Source: Phytophthora quininea
Taxonomy: Eukaryota > Oomycota > Peronosporomycetes > Peronosporales > Peronosporaceae
Assembly (NCBI GenBank): GCA_011947345.1
Contig: JAAVTG010000229.1
Span: 434,001-498,000 of the forward strand
Reading direction: 5' to 3'
DNA: 64,000 bases
The notes beneath the pieces are model-generated. The model was not told the origin of the DNA. It did no database searches and was given only the letters and a program-made list of their open reading frames with translations. Below, in pieces: positions 32,276 to 44,030 of this stretch. A program made the translations under genes and the position numbers. Position 1 is the stretch's first letter, and each line of letters starts with the position of its first letter.

Positions 32276-33427
32276 ATGCCAGACGATCGGCATGAAATGG
32301 CCGCGCCGATGGAGTCTCCGCCCGACAGCGAGAGCGACGAGGTGCCACGGACGCTGGTGGAGGTGCCTCCCTTAGAGAAGACGGTCTTCGCCAGTTGGGA
32401 TGAGTTCCACGCCTATCTGGACGACTACCAGCGCCGCACGTTCCAGGTCTACTCGGTCCGCACAGGCACGCCAGTGACAACGAGGAACAAGCGCATTAGA
32501 GAGAGATACGCCCGACGCGGGGAGGACCCTCCGCCCGAGGAGCTGCTGCCTGAAGAGATGGGTACCTACACCAAGGCGGTGGTCTGCACGCACCACGGCC
32601 GGCCGAGAACGAGGTCCACGGGTAAGCGGCGGCAGCACAGTCGAGCCATCAACTGTATGGCGCAGATCACGCTGGTGCTGCGTCGGAACTACACGAGCGG
32701 GCTGTGGCTGGTGCATGTGAGCTCCCACACTGCTCGACACAACCACGCGCTGTCCAACGGACTCTATCGCAGCCACCCGAGAGTGCGTAAAGTCACCGAT
32801 CCCAGTGTGCTCCACACAGTCAACGCACTAGGGAAGGCACAAGTCAAACCCTCCAGGATCTTGGAGTACATGCGAGAAAACACCGACAAGGCTGTCACGT
32901 CTAGAGATGTCCATAACCTGCTGGCGTCGCTCCGCAAGAACCCAGAGTCGGCACCAGCTCCAACTACAGCTTCAGCTCCGGTTGCTTCAACTCCTAGTAC
33001 TGTTGCCGCTCCTGTGGTGACTGCTCCGCCAGCTCCGCAGCCTACAGCGCCAGTGGCGTTTTCAATCCGCAGAACGACGCCGTCGCCACCTGCAACAAGA
33101 GAGAAGCCGACACAGTACGGCAAGTTCCTGGCGTCCTTTAATATCGGCAAGGAGATCAGCGAGGTCATGGCCGAGATGGAGCCCGACCATTTCGCGCGCT
33201 GCTACTCCGAGTTGAAGATGTTCCTGCATGTGGCACTGAGTGGCCGCGTGCCGGTTGTCACAACGCGCGAGGCCGTTGAACACGTGCAGAGCGACGTGTT
33301 GACGGACGTCTCGAGCACACCAAACCCACAGCAGCCGCAGCAACCATTTCGCCTATCGTCCGCGAATGTCGCGGCGGCGCCAATTCCAAACGGAGAAGCA
33401 GCTCACAGCCTCATCAGTCCGCAGTGA
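32276..33427 (+). CDS. FAR1/MULE-type zinc-finger DNA-binding protein
   Basis: A 383-residue single-exon protein. Residues ~35-165 resemble the FAR1/WRKY-GCM1 zinc-finger fold found at the N-terminus of MULE transposases and their domesticated relatives: SWDEFHAYLDDYQRRTFQVY, NKRIRERYAR, then Cys ligands in VVCTHHG and INCMAQI, and the HxH pair in ARHNHALSNG. Next is a short helical region (VLHTVNALGKAQVKPSRILE), then an Ala/Pro-rich linker and a C-terminal helical domain (ISEVMAEMEPDHFARCYSEL). No DDE transposase domain is present, and the frame is open and clean in a window full of breaks. This points to a host gene or a non-autonomous element product. Convergent with beta-adaptin over ~100 bp. 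Confidence 0.65.
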   Translation: MPDDRHEMAAPMESPPDSESDEVPRTLVEVPPLEKTVFASWDEFHAYLDDYQRRTFQVYSVRTGTPVTTRNKRIRERYARRGEDPPPEELLPEEMGTYTKAVVCTHHGRPRTRSTGKRRQHSRAINCMAQITLVLRRNYTSGLWLVHVSSHTARHNHALSNGLYRSHPRVRKVTDPSVLHTVNALGKAQVKPSRILEYMRENTDKAVTSRDVHNLLASLRKNPESAPAPTTASAPVASTPSTVAAPVVTAPPAPQPTAPVAFSIRRTTPSPPATREKPTQYGKFLASFNIGKEISEVMAEMEPDHFARCYSELKMFLHVALSGRVPVVTTREAVEHVQSDVLTDVSSTPNPQQPQQPFRLSSANVAAAPIPNGEAAHSLISPQ

Positions 33428-33529
33428 GACCGCCAAGCAAAGTATTAAACATCAAATGTAGTATCTCGTTGACCCCTTACGAGAGTGCGGCAAACCGTAA
33501 CTAGCTTTCTTCACTGGAATCAAGGCAAT

Positions 33530-36376
33530 TTACGCTAGCAGACGCTCCATTGTCTGCTGCAGCAGCGCACTGAAGGCCTTCTGCTCCAACTTGAGGCACA
33601 CCTTTGTCGTGCCCGAGTTGTCGAATGTGAGCTCGAAGAGCGCTACAACGTTGGTCATCGTTTTGACGGAGAAGTAGGCGATCTCCTTGCCGTCGACGGG
33701 GCGTTTGGCAACAAAGAACACATTGTTGCGGCCTAGGCGTTCGGCCACGGCATCGACGCCACGTCCGCCCGTGTTGAGCGTGAAGTAGTGCTCGTTGGCC
33801 TCGTTGATGGTCTGCCACGTGCTGATAAAGTCCGTCTTCTCCATGCTGCCAGTCTCGGTGAAGATCGCCGAGAGATCCAGCTCTGACTGGAAGTACACCA
33901 CCTCCCCACTGGAGTTGTTCTTGATGGCCACTTGCAGGCTCAGGTTGGGTGCCACTTGGGCGTTCACGAACTGCGGACTCACACCCATCGGCACAACTTG
34001 GTTGGACGTTTGGCCTGGTGCCAGCGGCTGAGGGAACGTCACCGTTGCCTGCATTGGGACCACACCAAAGGTGCTCTTGTTGAACTGAATGCTGACGCCA
34101 GAAATTGGGGCAGCCGACTGGTTCTCGAAGTCCACATCTAGGACGAAGTTGCCGCTGCGTCGTGTGAATGCACCCGTCATTACCAGGCCCTTACCTTGCT
34201 GAGCGTTCATCAGCACCTTCTTCTGGACAGTGGGGCACCACCACCACCGATCGATACCGGAGCAGGAGGAGCGTCGGGACCACCGAAGATATCGACTAGG
34301 CTAGCACTAGCTGAAGCTGCAGGGGCTGGGGCAGGTGCGGTTGGAGCTGGCCCACCGATGGAGAGGTCGCCCATGTCGAGCAGATCGACACCTCCACTGC
34401 TGGACTGGTCAGCTGTGCCGTCCTCTGGCTGATCGGAGCTACCTTCGTCTTCGTCGTCGTTACTGTGGTCATCGTCCTGGCGGTGCTCGCGCAGCTCCGA
34501 GACCGTCGAACGAACGACAAAGGCACTCGGAGGCTTGTGGTACACACTTGCCAGCGTCGAGATCTTGCCAATCAGTTCGTCTAGAACCGACGGCTCGAGA
34601 GCAAACGTATCGTCGCTAATGACTGGCTTTTCAGCGAGAACAACGGCATGAGCAGCCTCGGGGTTAGCCGACAGCAAGCGCCAGTAGACGTAGCCACGGT
34701 CTCGCAGATCCGGGTTGTCCGACTCCTCTGTGGCCTTGTGCAGCACCTTTTGGACCATCTCTTGTGTCTCGTTGGGTCGCTTAAGGAAGAGCTTTACGGT
34801 GGCTGTCAGCAGCTGCAGCTGCACTTGAGCCGTCTCGTCGTCAAACGAGTCCATGAACGACTCCAGCAGCTCGTCGGCATTGTCGATACGCTCAGCGTAC
34901 TCTCCGATGATCCAGATCATCGACGCCTTGGCCTCCGGCTCGTCCAGCGTGTCCAGATTCTCGCAGAGCGTGGCGATGATGCTCTCGTACTGGTTCGGGT
35001 ACTTGCGGAAGATGTCCTTAATCACGATGATCGCCTCCTGCACGATGTAGTTGACCTTAGTTTGGATCAGTTCCAACAGAACGTTGATGCACTTCTCGGC
35101 AGCGCGCTCAAGTTTCACGGCGCAGCGGCCAATGGCTCGCACAGAGCGACGGACAAACTCTACATCGACCTCAGTGGCGTACTCCTTGAACTCAAGCAGC
35201 ACCTGCTCGATGTTGCGCTCCGAGACCAGTCGAATGATGATCTCAAGCTTCTCCATCTTGACGTAGATCGGGTCGTTGTACTTGCAGAAGAACACCTTGA
35301 TCTCGTTGGACAAGATAGCAGGACGCTTCTGTACGATCAGGTTGATGTTGCGCAGCGCCACGTATTGGATTTCAGGTTCAGCCGACAGCAGCGTCACGAG
35401 GGGCGGCGCCATCTTGCGCGACAAGCTACGCTCCGTGTCAGCGTCCGACACCTTCTCCAGGAACTTCATGATCACTTTGACTGCAGAGAGCACCACGGCC
35501 GAGTTGGCGTGCTGGAGTCTCGGCGTCACGCGTTCGATGATTCCCTCGGCCTCGCGAGAGTCCGCCGGCGTGTATCCCGCCAGCGCATCCAAGACAAAGA
35601 CCTGTCCCCATTCATTGCACTCGTTGAGTGCAGCCAGCAGCTTCTGCAGGATGGACTTCGTGATCTTAAAGGCCATCGCGCCGCCGCTGTTCTCTGAGAT
35701 TTCAGACAGCGCAGCGATGGCATTGGCCACGACCGTCGGATTGGAGTCCGAGATGAGGTCCCGCAGCATATCTAGGAAGCCCTGCTCCTCCACCATGTCT
35801 GGATTAATGTCGTAGAGCTTGGACACACAGATAGCCGCTGTCTTGCGCACATACGGGTCCTCGTCCTGCAGGCAGCGACGCAGCGGCTCGCACAAGTACT
35901 CGGTGATGCGGTCCACGCGGATGCAGCCCATAGTGCGCACACTGAGCGCTCGGATCAGTGGGTTGGGGTCGGCCGCGTCCTTGACGAAGGTGTTGACGGC
36001 CAGAATGGTCAGGTCCGGATTGCTCTTGGCGTAGTTGATCAGGTACAGGTACACGAGCTTCTTGAGCTGCGTGTCAGCTGTCTGGATGCAGTTGACGACG
36101 TCCGTAAAGAGCATAGACACGTCCTTGCCCACCGTCATGTTGGCGATGACCTTCTTGACGGCGTCCTTCTTCTTCTCGCGGCTCGGGTTGGCCAGCTCCT
36201 GCCGCAGCTCATGGGTCTCTCCTAACCAGGATAGAAACAGTGTTATGGTAAACTTGTGCAAGTTAGAACTTTATAGTACAATGCGGCGCACCTTTCTTGG
36301 TGGTGCTGAAGAACTTGGAGTCGTTTGCCGCGCCCGTCATGCGCTTGGCGATCGCGGCCATCGTGGGCATCGCCAT
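33530..36376 (-). CDS. AP-1/AP-2 complex subunit beta (beta-adaptin)
   Basis: Large subunit of clathrin adaptor complexes. Exon 1 (36376 down to about 36292) encodes [19 protein letters not shown] and FFSTTKKG; an intron ends GGTTAG; the second exon begins [20 protein letters not shown] minus one residue and continues the ARM/HEAT trunk ([31 protein letters not shown]). The hinge has a clathrin-box-like LLDMGDL near residue 640, and the C-terminal ear begins about [11 protein letters not shown] and includes the appendage core up to the end MERLLA. The frame breaks once at 34225-34235, where one C is missing from CCCC (GGAP|TVQKKV). Total about 930 residues, as expected. Works at trans-Golgi, endosomes or plasma membrane; AP-1 and AP-2 cannot be told apart here. 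Confidence 0.9.
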
Positions 36377-36539
36377 GGTGGAGCTGGGATCTCTGTGGGC
36401 CGCCTGGAGCGCAAGGATATGAAGCGGCCGATGCTGACGAGGCGCGCTCTGAGCAGTCGGGGATTTATAACAGCTGTTTATGGGAAATTACATGTTGAGT
36501 ACATTGATTTATTTAAAAATAATGTTTATTGTAAATGTT

Positions 36540-37497
36540 TAGTCGTTCGTATCTGTCGTGCTACCACGCAACACATTGGGGAACAGCCAGGAAAGCTCTG
36601 AAATACTTGAAAGGGGTTCCGACCTACGGACTATTGCTTGACGGAAAGCCGGGAGAAATAACGTAAAATTGTACACAGACGTGTCAATCCAACGAATGTA
36701 AATCTACCAAAGACTATCGGATTCAAGTGGCAGGCTGCAGCATATAGTGGTATAGTAGCAAACAAAACTGCGTCATTGTCCACTGTGGAAGCTGAGTTAG
36801 TCGCATTGAGCAAAGGAGAACAGAAGTGGATGCGTTTGGCACTTATCGGAATGGGATTTTGTCTAGGAAACCCCTCTGGTGTTTTCGATGAAGATAGCAG
36901 CGACGTTAACGATGGTACTCCTGCCAATACACTGCAGCGTACTACTGACTCGGGGGGGGGGGCTGGCATCTATATTTGACTACCTCGATCCTCCGAGGAT
37001 GTACCCAGGCAATGGCCGTCAGAATCATTACGACCCAAATGCTCCGTAGTATGGCGCGATAGAAGATTATCAGTAAGCATAACTAGATGTCACAAAGCAG
37101 ATGGAGATTACTCCGGTGATACTTAAGTGAAAGTGACTGTTTGTTTTCCTAGAGACTTCTATCTGCTATCTGCTCTGGCAGCCAGTCCTTTTGTAGTAAT
37201 CTTTGGGGCTTCACCTTCTAGGTAATAACCCTTGACAACCTCGTCAACGTCGTGAGCAAAGTGACATCGCTTACGTCACATAAGAATCGTGGAATCACAA
37301 AGCCAGCCAACACGTTAACAAAAACAATATTTCTTCACTAAGGACTTGGTAGAAAAAGGTTGTCTTTTCATTGCGGATTGTCCTACTGCGAACATGGCGG
37401 CAGACAGTTTGATAAAGACCCTTCAGCCAAACATTTGCAATTCAGATTGGCGTGAAATCTCTGGTCACAACAGCATATACTTAGTGGAAGTGTTAGA
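36540..37497 (+). mobile_element. Ty1/copia retrotransposon 3' fragment (RNase H end)
   Basis: Broken frames encode the C-terminal end of a copia polyprotein: ARKALKYLKGVPTYGLLLDG, then a KTASLSTVEAELVALSKGEQ block (RNase H, second catalytic Glu region) and MGFCLGN, and near 37380 a terminal block resembling IADCPTANMAADSLIKTLQP followed by a stop. Several frame changes and stops. Integrase and most of the reverse transcriptase are missing. A ten-base run of G lies at 36950-36961. No intact LTR seen. Confidence 0.7.
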
Positions 37498-38232
37498 ATG
37501 AGAAAACCCCAATGAGAGCGGGGTCACATAAATGTAAAAAAATACTGCGCTCAAGGTAAAACATACTGGTGTTAAAAATACGACTCTGTGGGTGATTTCA
37601 GGAATCTCAAAGCGGTTTTTCCCGCTCCACTGAAGTTAGGAAACGTCTACGGCAGCCGTAGCTAGGGCGGAGGCTCATTCTTCTTTCTCGCTAGCAGCTC
37701 AGGTCAAGTAGTCGACTCTTGGCCACCAGGTAATCTTTCATCCTCCATTAGGCAACGACGTCGCATCAGTTTCCCTACCTGCGGCCTCGCGTGTTCGCCA
37801 CTTCGGGTTACTACTATAGGGTTATGAGGGAGGTGGACAGCGAGGGCGAGACGGCAGGCGTGGAAATAGTGCTGAGTGGATGATGGTAGGGTGAGACGTC
37901 ATGCGTGGCAGCAGTGCCTCTTCTCATAATCGAGCAGCGTTCGGTCTCACAAGCGGAAGCACAGAGCGGCGTTGGAAAGTACATGGGGCGTTACCTTAGC
38001 GTGCCCTGAGTCCCGTCGCATTGCCCCATCGCTTGGGGCTACGGCATTGTTGTCGGTCATACGTGGGCTGAGGAGACGTGTTCCGGAGCCTAACATCTTG
38101 TTCTCGCAGGCGGATCGGAAGATGTTCCTTTCGACGTAAACATTATTGACGACGTACCTGTGGACCCGTACGTGATGCGGCCTTCCTCACACCGCCCTGT
38201 ATGCAATCTGACGTTACAAGAAAGTTAAAGGT
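37498..38232. other. Region between two copia fragments
   Basis: About 730 bp without coding signal. It may include LTR or untranslated sequence of one of the flanking elements, but I found no matching LTR pair or target-site duplication by eye. Confidence 0.35.
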
Positions 38233-39760
38233 CTACATCAGCACATAACGGCTGACTTTCGTGGCGAAAGCTGGCAGCGTCGTGCAACCAGGAATTTGGC
38301 TGTCATTTTCGCTCGCCATCACATCCATACTCCAGATGAGGGCCCCCGTGTTCCGGTCTACGATGGGGATGCTTGGCAAGTATCGTTCGTCTCGATCAAG
38401 TCGATTATGATATTTGTTTTCCACCAGACTGGAAAACGTCGTTCTCCTGCTAACATTGGGTCCATTGGGAAGCAACTCTCTGGGCGTGGCATCACTAAAT
38501 CCAGTTTCAACTTGTTCAGCACCATGGCTACGCATAAGCACTTGGGTCTTGGAGTCAGTGTCTCGATATTCTTTACGTGTCTAGTGACGATGACGTTGCG
38601 ATCATTTGGCAAGAACACTCGAGATTCTTTAATTTCGCCGCTTTTGCCCACAATTCGCCCAGACCGCGCTCTCTGCTTGAGCGACTTCTTCTCCGTATCG
38701 TTAAACACTATGCACAAGGAACCAAACACGAAGATAACATGAAGACTAGGCGATTTTCTAGTCAGGACTTCCAGTGGCGACTTTCGATCGACGTTCGCTC
38801 ATGGATGGGCTTCGATTTAAGATTTACACTGCATATTCTGCGATATCCCCCAAACGCTTGATGGTAACTCCGAGGCAAAAATATTACAGCGCACCATGTT
38901 AAATACTGTGCGGTGCATTTGTCTGGCTTTTACCATTTGCAGCATGGGTTTTCACTTCGCTCTTCTGCTGTAAAACCTCTGATGTCTGGCAAAACAAATC
39001 CACATCTTGTTGTACTTTTTTCTTCATCAGTACGCAGAACGTGCACTTTGCACAGCAATCTGTCCGTTAACCTTTGTGATGTCGCGACCTTGTTTTAGCA
39101 TGAGATGAGGTTCCGTGTCAGGTCTAGAGTAGTAGACATTCTTTAGGGTAATTTTGGCGGGTACTCCGTTCGCCAAAGCATGCACAAGCACTGTGCCGAT
39201 AATACGGAGAGAAGATCCGTCCTGCTGTCTGCTCTCCTCCGCGTCTTCTCACGGTACAGTGTCTCTCAACAAAGCTGCGTTGTTAACCATGTGTCTGCTC
39301 GCCCCGCTGTCTAAGATCCACGTTTCAGCTCCGAAGCATCGCATTTTTATATTCTTCATGCCTATCAGACTTTCGTAGCGACAGCTTTGAGTCCTTCGCA
39401 ATGGGATATCGTTCCGCTGGCTGCTGTTCTCCTAGCTGAGGCGATTGTAGAGGCGGGAGTCGGTATGCTTGATACTGTGTCGTTTTCCTCTGGCGTTCTG
39501 GCTCCCAAAAGTAGCTTTCTCGTCCCCATGCTCCTGGCGATTGGTCACCAAAGCCAGATCGTCCATCGCCCAGATCATCCATGTGCATTTGCTGAATACC
39601 AAGGCTCCCACCTTCTTCCAGCCCTTGTCGAAAAACGCTACGCCTGAACGGCTGCTCGGGTGTCACCGGTGCTCCCTGCGGTGTAACAGCCTTCTTCAGA
39701 TTTCAGTGTCCATTTCGCAGGCTCTTAAGAAGAACTTGTGGCCGGCTTGCTCGATCCCGT
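38233..39760 (-). mobile_element. Ty1/copia fragment, opposite orientation (gag end, protease, integrase)
   Basis: Reading the minus strand from about 39760 down: a gag-like tail, the copia protease signature WILDSGASRHMVNNAALL near 39320-39260, and at 38729-38358 the integrase C-terminal block MFGSLCIVFNDTEKKSLKQR with GRIVGKSGE, the usual FG...GYS-type core, then a connection to the polymerase region. Frames are interrupted. The reverse transcriptase is not present. Orientation is opposite to the fragment at 36540-37497, so they come from two insertions or a rearranged one. Confidence 0.7.
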
Positions 39761-42700
39761 TGGGCTCATGACCTGTTGGAAGTTAGCACTTGTGCACCAG
39801 TCAGAAAGAAAAAGAGTGAAATTTAGCAAGCTCTTACAGTGTCTGTCCTACGACGTCCTACGCAAATGATGCATTGTGCACGTACCGTCACGAGACACAT
39901 CTTCGTTTTCCAACAGTCTAGCTTCTGCTCGTCACGAGTTCGCGACTACACTCGGCTGCTCCTTGTAGCGCTCTCGTTAGAAGTGGGAGCTTCAGGCTCT
40001 ACTGGATCACTATACAGGGAATCGGATGAAACACTATACCAACTCGAACAATTGTGCAGTTAGGGCGAAACAAGCTGTTGTCAACCAACACCACATCAAC
40101 CCTATTGCGAGCATCTATTATTACATCACAGCAACCGGGCGCGATTTGACATTTCGATATTGAGCCTCCACTCCGCTCCCTAGAGGCTTTCATAGAGGAG
40201 ACGGTGATGTGAGTGCTCCCTTCCAGCTCAATGGAATATTTACATGCATGTACATCCATATGGATACACATTGTCAAGGTCGAGATACACACGACCAGCC
40301 AGCACCCACACATGGGCCCAACACGTCCCCAGTAATCGCAAACAACTGCCCGCGCAATCTGGCTGGTGCTAGGCACTTCATCCTAACCTCTCGAACTGTA
40401 GTGTGAGTGTTGGAAAAGGCCGATCAGGATGCAGCCCTTTACGCATCACCGCTCATGCGATGATGATCAATTCGGCAATTGGAGCTCAATTCGCCGTTCG
40501 CCTTAGGATCTTGACCACATAAACCAACCGTTGTCACGTTAGTCCGCCCCCGTATCCTGTGTTCAATACCACAAGTCCTTAGCTAGGCCTGTTAAAAGCT
40601 TCAGCAAAATGGATACGGCTGACTAGCTTTTCTCGTGAATCTCCGTCTGTTCTTCCACTGCAAAAGCATCAGGTGTTATCATCGAGTGGTTGGCTAGCAC
40701 GTCTTCACTCTTACTCTTGTCCACCTCACTGTCGGCAGTTTTGGGCATAACAGGCATATTTGATGCGTTGGGTGACGGGGTCAAATGTCTCTGCCTGCTG
40801 GTGCTGCCGCCTTCTACATAAGGCCGCGTCTTTGCGGACTTGCAGTGTCGCCGTTCAGTCCATATCCGTTTTTCTTGTAGCCAATCCTTTGTGAATTGCC
40901 GTCATTTCCAACTCGCTGTCATCGTCGGAATCAGCAGCAATCGTGGGTTGTCGACGTTTTGGTAGTGCAGGAAGTGATGATCTTCCCTCGCTAGCGACAA
41001 CTGCCGCGGAGTAATTCACGGGCGGGAGGAACAAACTTGTTCATAGCCTTAATACCGGCCGTTATCTTGGCAAACGCGATCATCCAGAAAGGGTTGGACC
41101 TTCGATGGATGCTCTGACGGAGCAACATAGCGAGGTTCTTGATCGCCTTTGGGAGAAATTATTCCTTCCAACGGCACGCCACAGTACCAATATCCACGGC
41201 CACCCAGCTACGAGAACAAAAACAAACGTTGCAACCAGAAAGCAATGACTCCCTAACCTTTCGGGATAATGCATCGAGGAAGAAATAATACAGCGAATTA
41301 ATTTAACCATACCATATAACTTTCACTTTAAGCCCAATAAATGTCAAGTTGTGTTGTCATCCAGCCTGTAATGGACAGCGCATGTGCAGAGCGCATACCT
41401 AAATTTCACTCTCTGTCACAGCTGGTTCAGATTAAATATCCTGTATCGACACCGTATTAATGGCGAAAACCAATTGATTGAGCATCGTGCTTCAGCGGGT
41501 TTATTGCATGCGTGGTTATGTTCTGTTAGATGCGAAATGTCGCAGTCAGGCTGCCCCAGTGTGTATATCCACCAATACTTTTAAACAATGTCTCTGATTA
41601 AAACAGTTGATGCTCAAAGTGGTCCCTCATCTCATCCGTAACATACTATTGATAATTACAATTTTTATCCTATTAAAATCTGGAATTTTGTCTGACACAC
41701 CGACGGACAGTCTCTTTTAGTTCAATATTTTGTCACAGTTATAGAAGGCTGACCAAACTATCTGCCCACCCTTAGATACTGGGATTTTTTTGTTTTAACG
41801 TCCAGACGAAGGTAATCATCGAAGGGTGGGGTCCGAAATACCCCGTGATAAAGGATGCCACAACTCCATTTTATCGCATTATATCTCTTGACAGTAAGTG
41901 CGTGCATTCGTTGTCAGTGTGACAACACCGTCCATGCCAACACGCGCGATGATCAAGTGGCATAACTACGTCATATTGCGAATATCTGTGAGCTGGGGCT
42001 GATAGAGTGGCCACTGTAGTGAGCATCAATTCCGGAATGAACGCCTATCTGGAATTTTTCAGTGCATAGTGTAGATGGATCTCACGTTCCTTTTATGCAT
42101 CCTCCACACTAACGCCGTGAAATTTTAAGTAGCTGCAGCTCGACTTGAGCCCAACAACGCTCGTATAACCAGCAAGTAGCTTGGAACGCAGAGTTGAAAA
42201 GTTGAGTAATAATAGTCGAGGATGACTCGTTATCGTTACTGTTATTGTGCTACCTTTAGTTCTGTTGTACCAAGTGGAAGTATTAGCAAGAGGAAAACCA
42301 GGGCTTAAGCATTGCCCAAGTGGAAATCTTTCGAAATCCGTCAAAATTCATGGTAAACGCTTCAAATCTTTCGGCTGCTAAGATATATGGGGCTTCTGCA
42401 AGAGGATGCGCCGTTACAAACCGAGAAGAAGAACGATAATCTTCGAAATGGCGAGCGGCGGCCATCGAAACAAGATGCCTGTGGCTCTTACTTCGCCAAG
42501 AGAAAAGGAAAACGATGTGAAAGGCTAGTACCCACAAACGACTCAAAATACTAGAAAGAAAGAAGTACAAGTGGATAAGATGAACTAGCAAAACGATATA
42601 AGACTAATAACTAAACCGAAATAAATGTTTTCATTATTTCATCTCCATTAGTTGCTTTTGGCAATACGTTATGATCGTCTTGCCAATTGGTATGGTTTTC

Positions 42701-43080
42701 TTGTTAATTTACATTATGTAATTCCCAGCACCGTGACGCGGTAATTAGTCGCAAACTTGTACACACAAAGAGAGTGGCTCAGAAGCTTGTGGGATTCCAC
42801 TTGGTTAATGGAAACTACTCATTCTTTTATTTTACCGTTCCAAATATGTGAAAAGAAAATAATTTATTATTTAAAAAATCAATCTGCTGTACTACAAATA
42901 CAGTTTTTACCGGCCTACTTGTTGATTGAAAGGCAGCACTGCGTAGTGTACGAAGTTGGTATTTATTACACAGCTGGCAGACTGGCATCTGCCTGAACAG
43001 CAACAAAATCAACCTTTATTCGACACCGACATTCCAAAAGAAGCACCACCATTCTGGTTGAAGTGGATAGCACAGCAACG
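39761..43080. other. Gene-poor, repeat-like block
   Basis: 3.3 kb with only short frames. 39840-40100 may continue the gag/leader part of the copia fragment. A minus-strand stretch near 41030-40850 encodes an uninterrupted but unrecognised SLPALPKRRQPTIAADSDDD region. AT content rises after 41.3 kb. No tRNA, rRNA or complete transposon recognised. Confidence 0.35.
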
Positions 43081-43092
43081 ACACCTCGGCAT

Positions 43093-43106
43093 TCATTATT
43101 CAATTC
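43093..43106 (+). promoter_or_regulatory. Oomycete initiator element
   Basis: TCATTATTCAATTC matches TCATTYYNCAWTTT with two mismatches, about 45 nt before the ATG at 43146. Confidence 0.5.
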
Positions 43107-43145
43107 TCATCCAACACCAACCAACACCAAGACGTACCAAGCGCC

Positions 43146-43883
43146 ATGGAAGCCCTCAGGAAGGCAAACAAGACGGACCGTCGTGAAGTTATGTGCACGA
43201 TCCGCTCTGAGCTCGCCAAGAAAGGGTACAACCGCCGCGAATGGAAGTAAGCGCTGCTGTCTCCCCATAATACAGTTCCGTGCTGACAGTGCAGTTCGAC
43301 AGGAAAAATCTCACGCCAGCAGAGCAGGAGGTCCTCCAAAAGTACAAGAAGAAAAGCCACCGCCGTGGCGCCTTGGGAGGCCTCGTGGGGGTCACCGCAA
43401 TGGCTGGCATCTGGAAGTTGGCGGCGCTGAGCACCGGTCTGGGCGTCACAGGCATCATCGGTGCGTGAAGCCAACAACATTGTGATTCCTTGTATCCACC
43501 TGATCTGATGTTTGTACTTGCGCAGCGGGCGGTGTCATCGGTGCTGGGATGTCGATGCACACTGGCAAAATCCACAAGAAAATGATCGCCGAAGTGCTCA
43601 TGCTTCCCGGCGAGAAGTCCCCCATCGCGGCTGAAGTGCGAGAAGTGTGCGTACCAATTGTCGTCTGACACAAGCGCGCTTGCGTAGTGTTGACTTTCTT
43701 ATGGGTACTCTGTAGCTTGCGCACGAAGTTGTCCGACAACACCTTTGCACAGGAACTTCTGGCGCTAGCGAAGTAAGTGCATTGCTTGGGTTTTCACGCA
43801 TCCGATGTACTGACACATTTGGCTGGCTTCTACTGTTATTTAGGGCTCCTGAGACCGTGGCCGAGACCTTCAAGAACAAGTGA
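43146..43883 (+). CDS. Small glycine-rich membrane protein, five exons
   Basis: Exons: 43146-43246 (MEALRKANKTDRREVMCTIR), about 43295-43461 (FDRKNLTPAEQEVLQKYKKK and a Gly/Ala segment ending GVTGIIG), about 43526-43647 (GGVIGAGMSMHTGKIHKKMI), about 43716-43771 (LRTKLSDNTFAQELLALAK) and about 43844-43883 (APETVAETFKNK). Gly-rich hydrophobic segments (GALGGLVGVTAMAGIWKLAA, GLGVTGIIGAGGVIGAGMSM) suggest one or two membrane hairpins, as in small mitochondrial or ER proteins. The first splice is out of phase by one base: exon 1 ends AA|GTAAGC where AAG|GTAAGC would fit, again a missing base in a repeat. About 140 residues; no family recognised. The gene model is well supported by splice consensus and amino-acid character. 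Confidence 0.65.
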
Positions 43884-44030
43884 GCTGGCGAAAACCATCG
43901 ATGGAAGATGGTCAGGGCAGTTTTTTTCTCCTTTCATGAGCATCATAGCGTACTTACTCCATCGTAGTCCGCTTTACGATTGAACACACTTTGCATTCGC
44001 TTTTGCGTCGCATCTTGAAACTGGTAAACA

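Noticed and set aside
34648..35697. 349-codon plus-strand frame opposite beta-adaptin
   Set aside because: Antisense shadow of the conserved trunk domain; Leu/Arg/Gln-rich with no motif.
41740..41900. Possible DNA-transposon terminal repeat
   Set aside because: GGGTGG/CCACCC words occur, but no paired inverted ends or target-site duplication could be matched by eye.
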